Notes: generated by a model not told the origin, from the letters alone. Shown: positions 26,600-36,848, counted from the first letter of the stretch. The stretch is 64,000 nucleotides of DNA from Caballeronia sp. dw_19 (GCF_018449515.1 NZ_JAAVUQ010000027.1:44045-108044); one strand, 5' to 3'. Program-made: numbers and translations.

Positions 26600-27808
26600 C
26601 TACGTCCCGCGAAGCGAGTCATAAACGTCTCGAATTCTCCGATAATGTATGTCGGAGGAGAATTCCTGCTCCGCTTTGCGTCGCGCTGCCCGACCCATTT
26701 CAGGGTTGCCACGCTGCTCCCAGACCGTCCGTACTGTCGTGCAGAGCGAATCCACATCTCCCGGCTCGAAAAGGTAGCCATCCTCCCCCTGCGAGATCAA
26801 TTCCGGTACGCCGCCGATGCGCGTGCCAATGACTGGCCGCCCCAGCGCAAAGCTTTCGAGAACGGCCATCGGACAGTTTTCATACCATTCCGACGGCAGG
26901 ATCGATGCTACGGACTGCCTCACCAATGAATACAGTTCTGAGCCGTTCTTGAATCCGGCAAACTGAATGTTAGGGCTTGCCGCAGCTTGTGCCTGAACCT
27001 CGGGAAGAAGACTTCCTTCCCCTATCACCACGAGCGGGATATCCGGCATTTGCATGAACGCCTTGATTAGCGTCGGGATCCCTTTCGAATGCTCAATCCG
27101 CCCAAAGTAGACGAAGTAACGCCCGGTCTCTGTTTGTGGCGTGAACTGGGTAATGTCGATGAAGTTCGGCACGACCGAGATCCTGCTCGGATCAATTCCG
27201 TTCTCAGCCATCCGCGTAGCGCCGAATTGACTCACAGCGATAAACCTGTCGATCGCGTCGACGCTGCCCAACCATCGGGAAACGTACGATTCCGACATCG
27301 ATATCGCACTTCGCAGATACGAACCGCGATTGCATTTATGCACCACCGCTCGCCAATATTCTTTCCCGTGGCATGCCTCACAGGCCTTCCCGCCGCGGCT
27401 GCAGGTGTATACCGGGCATATCAGCTTGTAGTCATGCGCGGTCTGGACGACCGGGATGCCCGCGTCCTTCAGAACCGGCAAAATCGACGAAGTCAGCTTG
27501 CCATAGTAAATGTGAAGGTGAGCAATATCGAACCGGTTACCGGAAACGAGCTTCCGGAGGTTGTTTCTCGCGGCTGGTGAATAGTGGTATTTCAGGACGT
27601 CCAGCACCGATGGCGACTCGAAATTCGCCCCGGGCGGAAAGTACGTTGCCCACTCCGATGGCTGGTCCTTTTCGCTCTTTGCACAAAACGGAACCACGAG
27701 GTTCCCCTGTTGCGAAAGAAGATCGCCAAGCGAAAGGAAATAGCGATCCGAACCACCTCTCACGAAATGATTCTGCGATACGTTCAAGACATTCAATTGC
27801 GTGTTCAT
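26600..27808 (-). CDS. Glycosyltransferase family 4
   Basis: The 402-residue GT4-type enzyme has NHFVRGGSDRYFLSLGDLL near residues 13-31, a cysteine-rich insert CPVYTCSRGGKACEACHGKE near 131-150 (a zinc-knuckle-like form seen in a subset of GT4 proteins), YFVYFGRIEHSKGIPTLIKA near 237-256, and LPSEWYENCPMAVLESFALG near 314-333 with the E-x7-E motif. It is in a minus-strand row with the Wzy-like and Wzc-like genes, 57 bases after the former. It probably builds the exopolysaccharide repeat unit. Its sugar is unknown. Confidence 0.88.
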   Translation of the reverse strand: MNTQLNVLNVSQNHFVRGGSDRYFLSLGDLLSQQGNLVVPFCAKSEKDQPSEWATYFPPGANFESPSVLDVLKYHYSPAARNNLRKLVSGNRFDIAHLHIYYGKLTSSILPVLKDAGIPVVQTAHDYKLICPVYTCSRGGKACEACHGKEYWRAVVHKCNRGSYLRSAISMSESYVSRWLGSVDAIDRFIAVSQFGATRMAENGIDPSRISVVPNFIDITQFTPQTETGRYFVYFGRIEHSKGIPTLIKAFMQMPDIPLVVIGEGSLLPEVQAQAAASPNIQFAGFKNGSELYSLVRQSVASILPSEWYENCPMAVLESFALGRPVIGTRIGGVPELISQGEDGYLFEPGDVDSLCTTVRTVWEQRGNPEMGRAARRKAEQEFSSDIHYRRIRDVYDSLRGT

Positions 27809-27865
27809 GATTTCCTTAACGCTTCATCTGCGCTGGCAACTTCAGGCGCCGCGCATGTCTTTGGG

Positions 27866-29095
27866 CTAGCTAACCCCGCAACGCTTAATGCTGCTGGAGA
27901 GGGCGCCTGCTGTGAAATAGAAAAACGACATCACCAGAAAATTGTTGACCAGATTGTCCGAGAAGAAATAAATAAAGATAAAGACCGCGGGCATTGATAT
28001 GAAATGCATGCCGATCCTTTTCAATATCAAAAAATTAAGTACGACGAAGCAAATAAACAAGCCCGGACCGAGTTCAAAAAAGAACCTGAGATAGTCGTTG
28101 TGCGGCACAAGCTTCAGGTCTGTGAGTTCCACGCTGCTCCCAACACCGAAACCAAATAGCTGATTGATCAGCGGGCCGTCCATGTATAGGCTTATCAGAT
28201 TGACCCAGTGCTTCAGGCGGAAGATCAGCGAGATGTCGCTTGTTCCAGCAGCAGTGTAGATCTGCCCATAGTCCATTTTGCCGAGGCCCCAGACTCCGCC
28301 CGACTCCGCTAACACGCTATTGAGCGAGCGCCAGGCAGTGCTCGCCCGCGACAGTATTTCGAGGTCGTCATCGAACTCGAAATACAATGCTGCGGCTCCG
28401 GCTGCGATCATCAGGTTACGCAGTATGTTGAAGCCGGGATAGACGAGATACAACGCAAACGCTATGGCCAGCAATGCGCCCAACGTCTTGAACGCGAGTA
28501 CGCACGCGGCGAGGTAGATGACGATAAGCCAGCGCTTGATGCCGGCAAGCATCAACGTCCATGAGCTGATGACCGTAAACGCGACCGCGTTGTTCCGGTT
28601 TGCGAAGAAAGAGAGCGTCTGTTCGTTGAGTTCACTGTTCGGCCCCCCGCCCCCGCGATAAAGATCGAAGAGCGCGCTGAGTACAGGCACCGCAACAAAC
28701 AGCGCAGCTAGCGACAAGCTGGGAGCACTTCCGAAGTATTCGTCTTCGGTTGTCTGCCCCGCAAAATAGAACATGAAAATGGACAGTATCTTGATGGTCT
28801 CGCCGGCCTGCGCGTCATCGATATTGACAATCAGATTGGTCACGCCGAAAAAAAGCACGAAGCACATCAGGACACGAGAGACACGGTCGAGCCGGTTGAC
28901 TTGCGCGAGCAGCAGCATGCCGACGCGTAATACCAATGCAAATGCGAACCCGTTGGCGACCAGCTTCAGGGCATCGCTCTGACCCGTGAAGGCCCAAAGC
29001 AGGAGAATCGCTGCATAGCCGAATTCCCATAGCAAAAGGGATCGGTAGGAGAAGCCGCTCCCCGTGTACTCGCCACTGGCGAACCTCACATTCAT
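27866..29095 (-). CDS. Wzy-like polysaccharide polymerase / O-antigen ligase-like membrane protein
   Basis: The 409-residue protein has about eleven membrane helices and a large periplasmic loop at roughly 235-315 (with MDYGQIYTAAGTSD and LYMDGPLINQLFGFGVGSS). That is the layout of Wzy polymerases. The start at 29095 is set by GGAG seven bases before the ATG. A longer frame upstream lacks membrane character. No other polymerase candidate lies between 24.6 and 41 kb, so it likely polymerises the lipid-linked units moved by the Wzx at 34479. Wzy proteins are very divergent, so the call rests on topology and context. Confidence 0.7.
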   Translation of the reverse strand: MNVRFASGEYTGSGFSYRSLLLWEFGYAAILLLWAFTGQSDALKLVANGFAFALVLRVGMLLLAQVNRLDRVSRVLMCFVLFFGVTNLIVNIDDAQAGETIKILSIFMFYFAGQTTEDEYFGSAPSLSLAALFVAVPVLSALFDLYRGGGGPNSELNEQTLSFFANRNNAVAFTVISSWTLMLAGIKRWLIVIYLAACVLAFKTLGALLAIAFALYLVYPGFNILRNLMIAAGAAALYFEFDDDLEILSRASTAWRSLNSVLAESGGVWGLGKMDYGQIYTAAGTSDISLIFRLKHWVNLISLYMDGPLINQLFGFGVGSSVELTDLKLVPHNDYLRFFFELGPGLFICFVVLNFLILKRIGMHFISMPAVFIFIYFFSDNLVNNFLVMSFFYFTAGALSSSIKRCGVS

Positions 29096-29308
29096 TCCAT
29101 CTCCGAAAAATATGATGCGGGTCAGATGGCGCGGGGCGTTCAGCGACCCTATGGCGTAAGCGTTACCCGGACGCCGTGTGCTTTCCAATCGGCATGGCGA
29201 GACCACGAATCCGGGCAGGGGTGTACGAAGTGTGGGCGTCGCCCGATTCGCCCAGGCCGTTGGATTACCCGCAAGCGGTAAATCGCCGCTGCCCCATCGC
29301 AGAGCCGT

Positions 29309-31555
29309 TCACTGAGAACTGGAGTCGTAGTGATGCGCGACGGAGGCGTATGTGCCGTACCGCCTCGCCAGTGCGTAGTTGCTGCTGCGCACTTTCACCC
29401 TGTTGAGCACAATCCCGCTGATGCGAGCGCCCGCCTGGCCAAGACGCTTGATCGTTGCATCGATTTCGCCGACGAGCGTATCCGCAAAGCGCACGACCAG
29501 GAAAACCGAACCGGCGACTGGAGCCATTATTCCTGCGTCGGACACCGCGAGGACCGCTGGTGCATCGATCATGACGATGTCATAAGCCCGCGACGCATCG
29601 CGGACGCACTCGCTGAAGCGTCCAGTCATCAGGAGATCCGCGGCGGCCGCCGGGTAGCTGCCAGTCTGAAGAAGATCGAGGTTGGGCGTTCCTCCCGATG
29701 TGACGACCTCATCGAACTGCCTGAGACCCGACAGCACCTCGCTGAGCCCTTCGCCCTTTGGAACGCCGAGATACCGGTAGAGTTGCCCCTTTCTCAGATC
29801 GCCATCGATCAACAGCACCCGTTTGCCGCCCGCGGCGAGCAACGTCGCGAGGTTAGCCGCCAGAAACGATTTGCCTATCTCGGGCAGTGGGCCCGCAAGC
29901 ATGATCACGTTGTTCGGCGCGCCGATCAGCAGTAACTGGATGGCGGATCGCAGCGTGCGCAGACTTTCAATGGCCGGGTCGCGCGGATAGCTGGCCGCGA
30001 GAGGCAGCTGCTGCGGCAAATTCCGGTCAGCCCTGCGCGTGATCTCTTCCTGCCTGTCGCTCACCGGTATCGTCGCGTAGACACTCAATCCGCTTGCGGA
30101 CTCAATGTCGTCGGTATCGGTTACGCCCCGGCGCAATCGATCCCACATGATGGCGCTTCCTCCCCCGAGCATAGCGCCCAGCAAGAGCGAGCCGAGCATG
30201 ATCAGCCGCTTCAAAGGCTTGACGGGACGGGCAGGAACTTCTGCGGGATCGATGATTTCCGCCGAGCCTGCTTTTCCCTCGCTCACCAGTTGCATTTCTT
30301 CCGCATACTTGCGCATTGCCACATACACGTCGGTGTTGACACGAACATTGCGCATCAATTGCAGCGCACCCTGCTCGGCCCCAGGCATGGCGCGCACGCG
30401 GAGATTCAGCGCATCGATTTCGCGCTGGGTTGCCTCAATCTGCTGGTCGGCCGCCACGATATTCGGATTCGCGGGACTGAGCGTTGCGGAAAGCGCCTGA
30501 CGCTTGCGCTTAAGGTCGAGCAGCGCCGCATTGTTATCAGCAATTTGCTTGAGTAACAGCCGCCCCTCTTCGCCGAGATCGAGCATCCCGTTCGCGTCGC
30601 GATAATTGTTGTATGCGGTCTCCGAATTCGTGACCTGTTTCTCCATGTCCGGCAACGCTTCGTTGATGTGGGCGAGGGCATCCTGCGCGATTCTGGCCTT
30701 GCGCTCTTTGTTCCAGTTCACATACAGGTCGGAGATTTCTTTGACCGTGCTAGCCAGTACTACGGGGTCGGTGCCCTGCATGGACAGCTTGATGACATTC
30801 GTCTTCGTGCCCGCCTCGGCGAGTTTGAGCTTCTTTTGCAGTTCTTCTACCAGCAGTGGTTCCGAGTTCCGGGTGACGATAAACTCACCGCCCGGCTGGC
30901 TGTGCATGGAGTCAATGCGTAGGGTCAGCGGCCCCGCTTTCGTGTCGAATCGCTCCGTCACGCCAATGCGTCCAGTGACGCTGGACGCAAGTCCGGGACC
31001 AACGAGCTCGTAGCGGCCATCGGCAAGGGCGCGAACGGCGAATTTCTTATCTTCGAATTTTTCGGGAACGTCAAAAGCGCCCACCTTGATATTCTCGTCG
31101 CCCCAGACGTAGCCTCCAAGCCCCAATAGGCCTGGAGCAGAAAGGCCTTCGCTGTCGTGGGCGATCATCGACCCGATCAGCGGAAAACGGTGCGGTTCCG
31201 CTTCGATATAGAGCTTATTGTTGGCGACCGCCTGTGCAACGATGTGCCTCGATCCTATAACCTGAATCGCGCCCTCGGCCGATGCTTTGTCGTTGAAAGT
31301 GGGTGCGGCGTAGTAACTCAGCGAATCTGCTGCTGCTGCCGGCTGCTGCTGGTCGGCATCGGCGACCTTGATCAGCGCATCAGCCTCATAGACCGGCGGA
31401 GCAAGAAACGCATAGGCGCAGCCGATCAGAAAAGCACTGATAGTGGTGACTGCAATCAACCTTTTGTGATCCAGCAGGGAATCGATAGCAGTGAGAAAGT
31501 CGATCCCGTCGGTCGACGAAGATTGCTGGGCATGCTTCTGGTCTTTCGTTTTCAT
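29309..31555 (-). CDS. Wzc-like polysaccharide co-polymerase and tyrosine autokinase
   Basis: The 748-residue BY-kinase has an N-terminal Wzz domain with helices near residues 35-55 and 450-470, a coiled-coil region about 270-430, and a cytoplasmic kinase domain. Walker A is GPLPEIGKSF near 570, Walker A' is LLIDGDLRKGQ near 600, and Walker B is IVMIDAPAVL near 680. The C-terminal tail holds four tyrosines in YALARRYGTYASVAHHY. It controls chain length and export. GAGG lies about 8 bases before the ATG at 31555. It is a paralogue of BceF, with the same VNGYV/GDEN-like inner region. No Wza or phosphatase gene lies next to it. Confidence 0.92.
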   Translation of the reverse strand: MKTKDQKHAQQSSSTDGIDFLTAIDSLLDHKRLIAVTTISAFLIGCAYAFLAPPVYEADALIKVADADQQQPAAAADSLSYYAAPTFNDKASAEGAIQVIGSRHIVAQAVANNKLYIEAEPHRFPLIGSMIAHDSEGLSAPGLLGLGGYVWGDENIKVGAFDVPEKFEDKKFAVRALADGRYELVGPGLASSVTGRIGVTERFDTKAGPLTLRIDSMHSQPGGEFIVTRNSEPLLVEELQKKLKLAEAGTKTNVIKLSMQGTDPVVLASTVKEISDLYVNWNKERKARIAQDALAHINEALPDMEKQVTNSETAYNNYRDANGMLDLGEEGRLLLKQIADNNAALLDLKRKRQALSATLSPANPNIVAADQQIEATQREIDALNLRVRAMPGAEQGALQLMRNVRVNTDVYVAMRKYAEEMQLVSEGKAGSAEIIDPAEVPARPVKPLKRLIMLGSLLLGAMLGGGSAIMWDRLRRGVTDTDDIESASGLSVYATIPVSDRQEEITRRADRNLPQQLPLAASYPRDPAIESLRTLRSAIQLLLIGAPNNVIMLAGPLPEIGKSFLAANLATLLAAGGKRVLLIDGDLRKGQLYRYLGVPKGEGLSEVLSGLRQFDEVVTSGGTPNLDLLQTGSYPAAAADLLMTGRFSECVRDASRAYDIVMIDAPAVLAVSDAGIMAPVAGSVFLVVRFADTLVGEIDATIKRLGQAGARISGIVLNRVKVRSSNYALARRYGTYASVAHHYDSSSQ

Positions 31556-31784
31556 CCGAACCTCATCAGAACACGATACACGGCGCACGCAACCCACGCG
31601 GTGCACCCCAGCCGCCCTGGTCCAATCCCTCGATTACCGGGCCGCTAGCCCGCCGCGACGATATCGCAGCGCTGCCCGAACTTGTCCGCTCGCCCGACTA
31701 TTGCATTGCGACTTACTCTAGCTGCATACCCACGGGGGAACTGCGCGAAGCTGCACATTTCCCGATCAAACGTTTCAACCGCGA

Positions 31785-32672
31785 TCAGAATTGCGGAAAA
31801 CGCCCGTCCCATCGTCCGCTGCGAAACCAGTACTTAAGCAAGCGCGGAATACCCGTCAATTGAACCGCGAACATGGCGGTTGACGCCTCGTCGCCGATAA
31901 TCATCGCCCGCAGACGGAACGGGTCGGTCCGTTGATCGTTCCAGCCGATGTCGCAAGTGCGCGCAGTTTTGTACCCAGCCGCTTTTACCAATTCAATTTC
32001 TCTCGGGCCATAGTTGCCATTGGGAAAAGCAAAGTGCTCGCAGTGGCGGTTCACAAGGGCCTCCACCTCGTGCTTCGAACTGGCGATTTCCTCTGCGCAT
32101 TCGGTGTCGTCACAGTGCGTGAGAATCGGGTGAAATCGCGTGTGCGACTGAAAGTCCACGAAGGGCCGCATTTCCTCAATCTGCCTGATTGCGAGCCCGG
32201 TCGCCCGATCGTCGCCGTCCTGGTGAAAGCCCGCTTCTTCGAGTTCCGCGACGCGCGCATCGTTCGACTGTTGCTTCAGGCGCTCGAGGCCCGCGCGTTG
32301 GGCGCCCGGATGCATCCACCAGTGCATGCGCGGCCGGCCAACAATACGGCTGCATAGAAAGATAGTGGGGCGTACTTTGTGTTTGATGAAGACTGGTAAC
32401 AGTTCCGCATTGCCCGCATGGCCGTCATCGAGCGTGATCGCTGCGCGCGGACGGCCCGTTCCAGGTTGGTTAAAGTCTTCAAGCGGTACGAGATCGCAGA
32501 ACTTGCTGAGGTATGTGAGGTGCCGGTCCAGCGTCGCCGGATCGGGATCGTGATAGAGCAGAATGGCGAGACGGTCGCGCCATAGCAGCATGCGCGTCGC
32601 ACGCGCAAGACCTATCCAGATCAGGAGCTGGACAAGTGCTTCCTTTAGCATCGTCTTCTTTCCCATGGTCAT
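31785..32672 (-). CDS. Polysaccharide deacetylase (NodB/CE4 family)
   Basis: The 295-residue protein has the CE4 motifs: AITLDDGHAGN at residues 78-88 (metal Asp82/83), the zinc-binding SHTRFHP at 176-182 (His177 and His181), and FPNGNYGPREIELVKAAGYK near 215-235. It should remove N- or O-acetyl groups from a glycan. No signal peptide is evident. Residues 12-30 could form one membrane anchor. AAAGGG stands five bases before the ATG at 32672 and suits a second ATG at 32666 equally well. It may deacetylate the exopolysaccharide intermediate of this locus. Confidence 0.88.
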   Translation of the reverse strand: MTMGKKTMLKEALVQLLIWIGLARATRMLLWRDRLAILLYHDPDPATLDRHLTYLSKFCDLVPLEDFNQPGTGRPRAAITLDDGHAGNAELLPVFIKHKVRPTIFLCSRIVGRPRMHWWMHPGAQRAGLERLKQQSNDARVAELEEAGFHQDGDDRATGLAIRQIEEMRPFVDFQSHTRFHPILTHCDDTECAEEIASSKHEVEALVNRHCEHFAFPNGNYGPREIELVKAAGYKTARTCDIGWNDQRTDPFRLRAMIIGDEASTAMFAVQLTGIPRLLKYWFRSGRWDGRFPQF

Positions 32673-33509
32673 TGCCCTTTCTGCTGACGGATAACCTGGC
32701 ACCCATGCGTGCATGACCAACCGGCGCGGTGCGTCTTTGCCGCCGGCAGAATTGATGGCTGTATTTCTCGAAGAACCCGCTATAACCACGCCTGTCGCAT
32801 CCCGACGTCATCGCTGAACAGCTTCGCGATATACCGCGCGCTTCGGACGGCAATGCAGATTGGCGTTGAGACGTTTTACCGAGGTCGTTTTACCGATCAC
32901 TTACGTGCCTTTCAGCAGGTATGCCGAGCGCCGCATGGATTGATATGACAAGTCCGGATTGCGCGTCTTCCTGCCTGGTCGGTTACTCCTGCACCCGTTA
33001 CACACAGAAGTTCAAGGTTGAGTCTAATAGTGGGGATGACCTTCCTCAGTGCGCTGGCGCACAGTGCCAAGAGAAGCGATGCAAAGAGCCCACCGGTAGT
33101 CGAGACTGGCCTGCGGCGCTGCTTCACAAAGGACGTTGCGAATTTTTTAGCCAGTCGCGCCCGACGGGGACGTCCCCTCGCTTCCTCTGGCACTGTGCGC
33201 GAGCGCACTGAGGGAGGCCGCGTCCACTATTACACTCAATTCAAACGCCACTGCATAGCCACCACTGTCGTACAGGCAATTACGCGCAAAGACTCGCATC
33301 CGGACCCGTCAAATCGATCTACACGGCGCTCTGCATGCCTGCCAAAATCATAGGGTCTGGTCTGAACAATCTGAAACCTGAAGCATCCGCTGGTCGGTCT
33401 GGCGGAGCTGATCAACTAGCGATCGCGCACCCGACCGACTCCCGCTGCTGGAGCGCTGCCGGGAACACCTGTGGAAGGGCCCAATGAAATCGGTGGAGCG
33501 CCAAGCACA
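32673..33509. other. Divergent intergenic region with two palindromes
   Basis: This 837-base gap between divergent genes has no convincing coding sequence. Two compact palindromes lie close together: GGGGACGTCCCC (33166-33177) and GTGCGC-GA-GCGCAC (33195-33208). They stand about 300 bases before the plus-strand GT2-wzx operon. They could be operators, though GC-rich palindromes also arise by chance. No clear -35/-10 pair was found. Confidence 0.4.
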
Positions 33510-34433
33510 ATGCTCAAAGATCGGGTAACGGTAATACTGTCTACTTACAACGGCGAAAAGTATCTTGCCGAACAACTGGACAGCATCCTGTCGCAGGAAG
33601 ACGTGGACGTCACGCTACTGATCAGGGACGACGGGTCGCGCGACTCCACCCTGTCTATCCTGCGCGACTTTGCTTCGCGCCATGACAACGTCCAGTGGAT
33701 CGCCGGCGATAACCGGGGCGTGGCCGGAAGCTTCCTCACCGCTCTAAAGCAGGCCGACAGTTCAAGCGATTACTACGGGTTTTGCGATCAGGACGACGTC
33801 TGGGAGCCACGCAAGCTTGCCAACGCAGTGCAGGCATTACGTGCCGAAGGCGACAACGATCTACCGATGCTCTATTGCTCGAAGCTGGAGATAGTCGATG
33901 AAAGTCTGCGGCATATCGGATTTACGAAAAGACTGTTCAGGGACATCGGCTTCAAGAATGCGTTGTTTCAGAACATCGTGTATGGATGCACCGGCGTCAT
34001 GAACCGGTCGGCCCGAGACCTGGTGATCTCGACCGAGTCGGTGCGCGAGATCCTGATGCACGACTGGTGGTGTTATCTCGCGGTATCGGCGTTCGGTCGC
34101 GTGATCTTCGACGACCGCTCTGCAATCAAATACCGGCAGCACGGAAACAATCAGGTAGGTGCCCGCACAACCATCCTTGGGCGAATCAGGATGCGCTATG
34201 AGCGCACGTTCAGAGGGTTGAACGGTCGGTTTCCGTCTGAACAGAACAGTCTTTTCCTGGCGCACTACGGTCAACGCCTGTCAGGCGACAAGCGCCGCTT
34301 CATGGAACTCACGCTTGGTGCAAAGCGCAGTCTGCGCCGGCGAATCGAACTCGCCTCGTCGAGCGAGATTGTGATGCAGAACCGCCTGGACAATGTTCTC
34401 ACCCGCGTCGGGATCCTGTTTAACCGGTTCTGA
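33510..34433 (+). CDS. Glycosyltransferase family 2 (rhamnosyltransferase-like)
   Basis: The 307-residue protein has VTVILSTYNGEKYLAEQLDS at residues 6-25, VTLLIRDDGSRDSTLSILRD near 34-53, and GFCDQDDVWEPRKL near 90-103, the GT-A metal-binding site of RfbF/WbbL-like rhamnosyltransferases. The C-terminal HDWWCYLAVSAFG near 185-197 is typical too. The start at 33510 has GGAG 11 bases before it. A GTG start at 33471 would add 13 residues. It is followed by wzx after 45 bases. Rhamnose is a family-based guess. Confidence 0.85.
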   Translation: MLKDRVTVILSTYNGEKYLAEQLDSILSQEDVDVTLLIRDDGSRDSTLSILRDFASRHDNVQWIAGDNRGVAGSFLTALKQADSSSDYYGFCDQDDVWEPRKLANAVQALRAEGDNDLPMLYCSKLEIVDESLRHIGFTKRLFRDIGFKNALFQNIVYGCTGVMNRSARDLVISTESVREILMHDWWCYLAVSAFGRVIFDDRSAIKYRQHGNNQVGARTTILGRIRMRYERTFRGLNGRFPSEQNSLFLAHYGQRLSGDKRRFMELTLGAKRSLRRRIELASSSEIVMQNRLDNVLTRVGILFNRF

Positions 34434-34478
34434 ATGCATGGTCGTCACCGCCGGATCTGAACTCCTGGAGTATCCGAA

Positions 34479-36014
34479 ATGCCCGCTGCTCCATCGCTTG
34501 TGAGGAATCTGGTTTACAACATCAGCGGACCTCTTCTTCCCTTCGTGGTCGGAGCCGTCTGCATTCCGCTCGTGATCAGCCACATAGGCACCGACCGGTT
34601 CGGCTTGTTGACGATCGCATGGACCGTAATCGGCTATCTCACGATTTTCGACTTCGGCCTGGGGCGAGCCCTCACGCTGCATGTTTCGCGTAGTGTGGGC
34701 GCCGGCCGGCTTCACGAACTCAGGCCCATCGTCCGAAGTGCATTGACCATGATGGTTCTGATAAGTCTGATCGGACCTGTCATGGTGGTGTTCTTCAACG
34801 ATGCATTCATTGCCTGGTTGAAGGTCAAGCCTGTCTATCTGAATGAGACACGCGCCTCGTTCCTCATGTTGGGCTTCGCCATTCCACTCGTTGTGTTGAC
34901 GAGTGGCCTGCGTGGCGTGCTCGAGGCATTTCACCGCTTTGACGTGACCAACGGCGTTCGCGTCTTGCAAGGCATCTGGACCTTCGCCGGGCCTGTATGC
35001 GTGTTGCCATTCACGGTGCGACTGGACGCAATGGTGGCTGTGCTGCTCGTCGGACGCGTGGCGTCGACGCTCGCGTATGCCGTGGCCGTGTACAGGGAGT
35101 TGCCGGCGCCGGACCTGACACCGCAGACAACCTCGGTCAGCCTGAAGGACCTGCTCTCCTACGGCGGCTGGACGGCCGTGTCGAACATGTTGTCCCCTGT
35201 CATGGAGTACATGGACAGGTTCTTTATCAGCTCGGTCCTCGGCGCGGCGGTTGTTGCGTTCTACACCACGCCCTACGAACTGGTGTTTCGGCTGAACTTC
35301 ATTTCCGAAGGCATTCTCGGCGTTCTGTTCCCGTTGATGTCAAAGCGGCTCGCGCTCAGCGCAGACGGAATGGCGGGAGAGGAGATGATGAGCCTCGGCA
35401 CGAAACTGATGAGCGCTTGTGTGTTTCCGTTTGTGCTGGTTATCGTTATCGTCGCACATCCGCTTTTGCGTCTCTGGCTGGGACCGGTTTTCGAGCAGAA
35501 AAGCGCGTTCGTACTGCAAGTGCTTGCTCTCGGATTGCTGGTCAATAGTCTCGCGAAAGTACCGTCGAACCTGATTCAGGCGAATGGACGCTCGGATATT
35601 ACCGCCAAGCTCCATATAGTCGAACTGCCCGTCTACATACTCTGTCTTCAATGGGTGCTGGCGCGGTATGGCATCGAAGGCGCCGCGGTGATCTGGAGTC
35701 TGCGGATGTTGCTAGACCTCGTTTTGCTGCTGTGGGTGAGCGGTGTTGTGGCCAGCGTGCCCGCCGTCGCAATATGGCGACTGGCACTGATCTGCACCTT
35801 GCAGACGCTGGCCGTGGGCGGAGCTATCGTAGTCGATGGCATAGGCTGGCAAGTGGTCTACGGCGCGATATGTCTCGCGGTGCTGTCGCTCGCGTTCTAT
35901 CGCTATGTACTTCTTGAGACGGAACGTGTTCTATTGCGACACATGGCGAGCCGAACGCTAGTCATGGTTGCGCGACGGAGCCGTAATAAATGCATCAACA
36001 AAACTGAAGCCTGA
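34479..36014 (+). CDS. wzx: Polysaccharide unit flippase (Wzx, MATE/MOP superfamily)
   Basis: The 511-residue protein has about fourteen membrane helices spread over its length. Its N-terminal half reads NISGPLLPFVVGAVCIPLVI, then DRFGLLTIAWTVIGYLTIFD, then FGLGRALTLHVS, as in the oligosaccharide flippase family. It would move undecaprenyl-diphosphate-linked repeat units to the periplasm for the Wzy-like protein at 27866. GGAG lies nine bases before the ATG. It is the only Wzx seen in the window. Cepacian export in other Burkholderia uses BceQ from the bce-II set, which is not present here. Confidence 0.9.
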   Translation: MPAAPSLVRNLVYNISGPLLPFVVGAVCIPLVISHIGTDRFGLLTIAWTVIGYLTIFDFGLGRALTLHVSRSVGAGRLHELRPIVRSALTMMVLISLIGPVMVVFFNDAFIAWLKVKPVYLNETRASFLMLGFAIPLVVLTSGLRGVLEAFHRFDVTNGVRVLQGIWTFAGPVCVLPFTVRLDAMVAVLLVGRVASTLAYAVAVYRELPAPDLTPQTTSVSLKDLLSYGGWTAVSNMLSPVMEYMDRFFISSVLGAAVVAFYTTPYELVFRLNFISEGILGVLFPLMSKRLALSADGMAGEEMMSLGTKLMSACVFPFVLVIVIVAHPLLRLWLGPVFEQKSAFVLQVLALGLLVNSLAKVPSNLIQANGRSDITAKLHIVELPVYILCLQWVLARYGIEGAAVIWSLRMLLDLVLLLWVSGVVASVPAVAIWRLALICTLQTLAVGGAIVVDGIGWQVVYGAICLAVLSLAFYRYVLLETERVLLRHMASRTLVMVARRSRNKCINKTEA

Positions 36015-36053
36015 CGACGAGCCCTTCGTGTTGTGTTGATGGCGGGGGTTCAA

Positions 36054-36848
36054 ATGAAACATTCAGGGAATCTTTGCCGGGGCCTCGTAATCGCAGGCGC
36101 AACATGTCTCGCGATGATGACGGCCCCTGCCGTGCTGGCCGATGACGCGGCGCCGCTGACGATCACCATTGGAGAAGCGGTGCGGCATATGAAGATGCCG
36201 CACGAAGCCATACCGTATGGCGTTCCTGCATCGTATAACTGGAGCAAGAAACCGGTCGTTCAAGATATTAATGCTGCCGCGCGTAACTTTCGCTCGATGA
36301 CGGGGTGGGGCCAGATATTTCGCGCCGATGGTACCGAACCGATCAGCCTGCGTGTATCGCTCAGAAACCTGAGAACTTACGTGCTCACGACTTCTGGAAA
36401 TCTGGAGCTTGTCCAATCGGAGAACTCGTTCGATGGCGCCCAGTTCGAGACCGACTATAAGGGCAATCGGCACACACAAGCCGACATTGGACGCGACGCG
36501 CAGGGCAATATAGCCGTCACCACGAACCCGTTCGCCGCATTTCATTTTTGGCCGACCTCAGTTAGAGCGGCAATCGACCCGCAAGCGGTTCGGGGCGTGA
36601 TCGTGACACTAGAGGCAAAACTTGATCCTGAGCCGGGGAGCACGGAGGCAGACCTGAGCAAGCGGCTGGTCCTCTCGGTAGGGGCTGACTACTGGCTTGC
36701 CATGGACTCGGAGTGGGACAACTACCGCACGAATCTGGGCCTGGGGGTGGGGCGTTTCGAATATGTCGGTACGCAGTGGAAATGCTTCACGATGACGACG
36801 ATCGATCGTGAGGATGCGCGGATTCTGGCTACCGCGATTCAGTGTTAG
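36054..36848 (+). CDS. Secreted protein of unknown function
   Basis: The 264-residue protein starts with a clear signal peptide (hydrophobic core LVIAGATCLAMMTAPAVLA, cut near residue 30), so it is periplasmic or exported. The mature part is mixed alpha/beta by eye, with GWGQIFRADG near 82-91 and LSVGADYWLAMDSEWDNYRT near 211-230. GGCGGGGG lies about five bases before the chosen ATG. It follows wzx by 39 bases and probably shares its transcript. I do not recognise the family. A glycan-binding or glycan-processing role fits the context but is a guess. Confidence 0.8.
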   Translation: MKHSGNLCRGLVIAGATCLAMMTAPAVLADDAAPLTITIGEAVRHMKMPHEAIPYGVPASYNWSKKPVVQDINAAARNFRSMTGWGQIFRADGTEPISLRVSLRNLRTYVLTTSGNLELVQSENSFDGAQFETDYKGNRHTQADIGRDAQGNIAVTTNPFAAFHFWPTSVRAAIDPQAVRGVIVTLEAKLDPEPGSTEADLSKRLVLSVGADYWLAMDSEWDNYRTNLGLGVGRFEYVGTQWKCFTMTTIDREDARILATAIQC

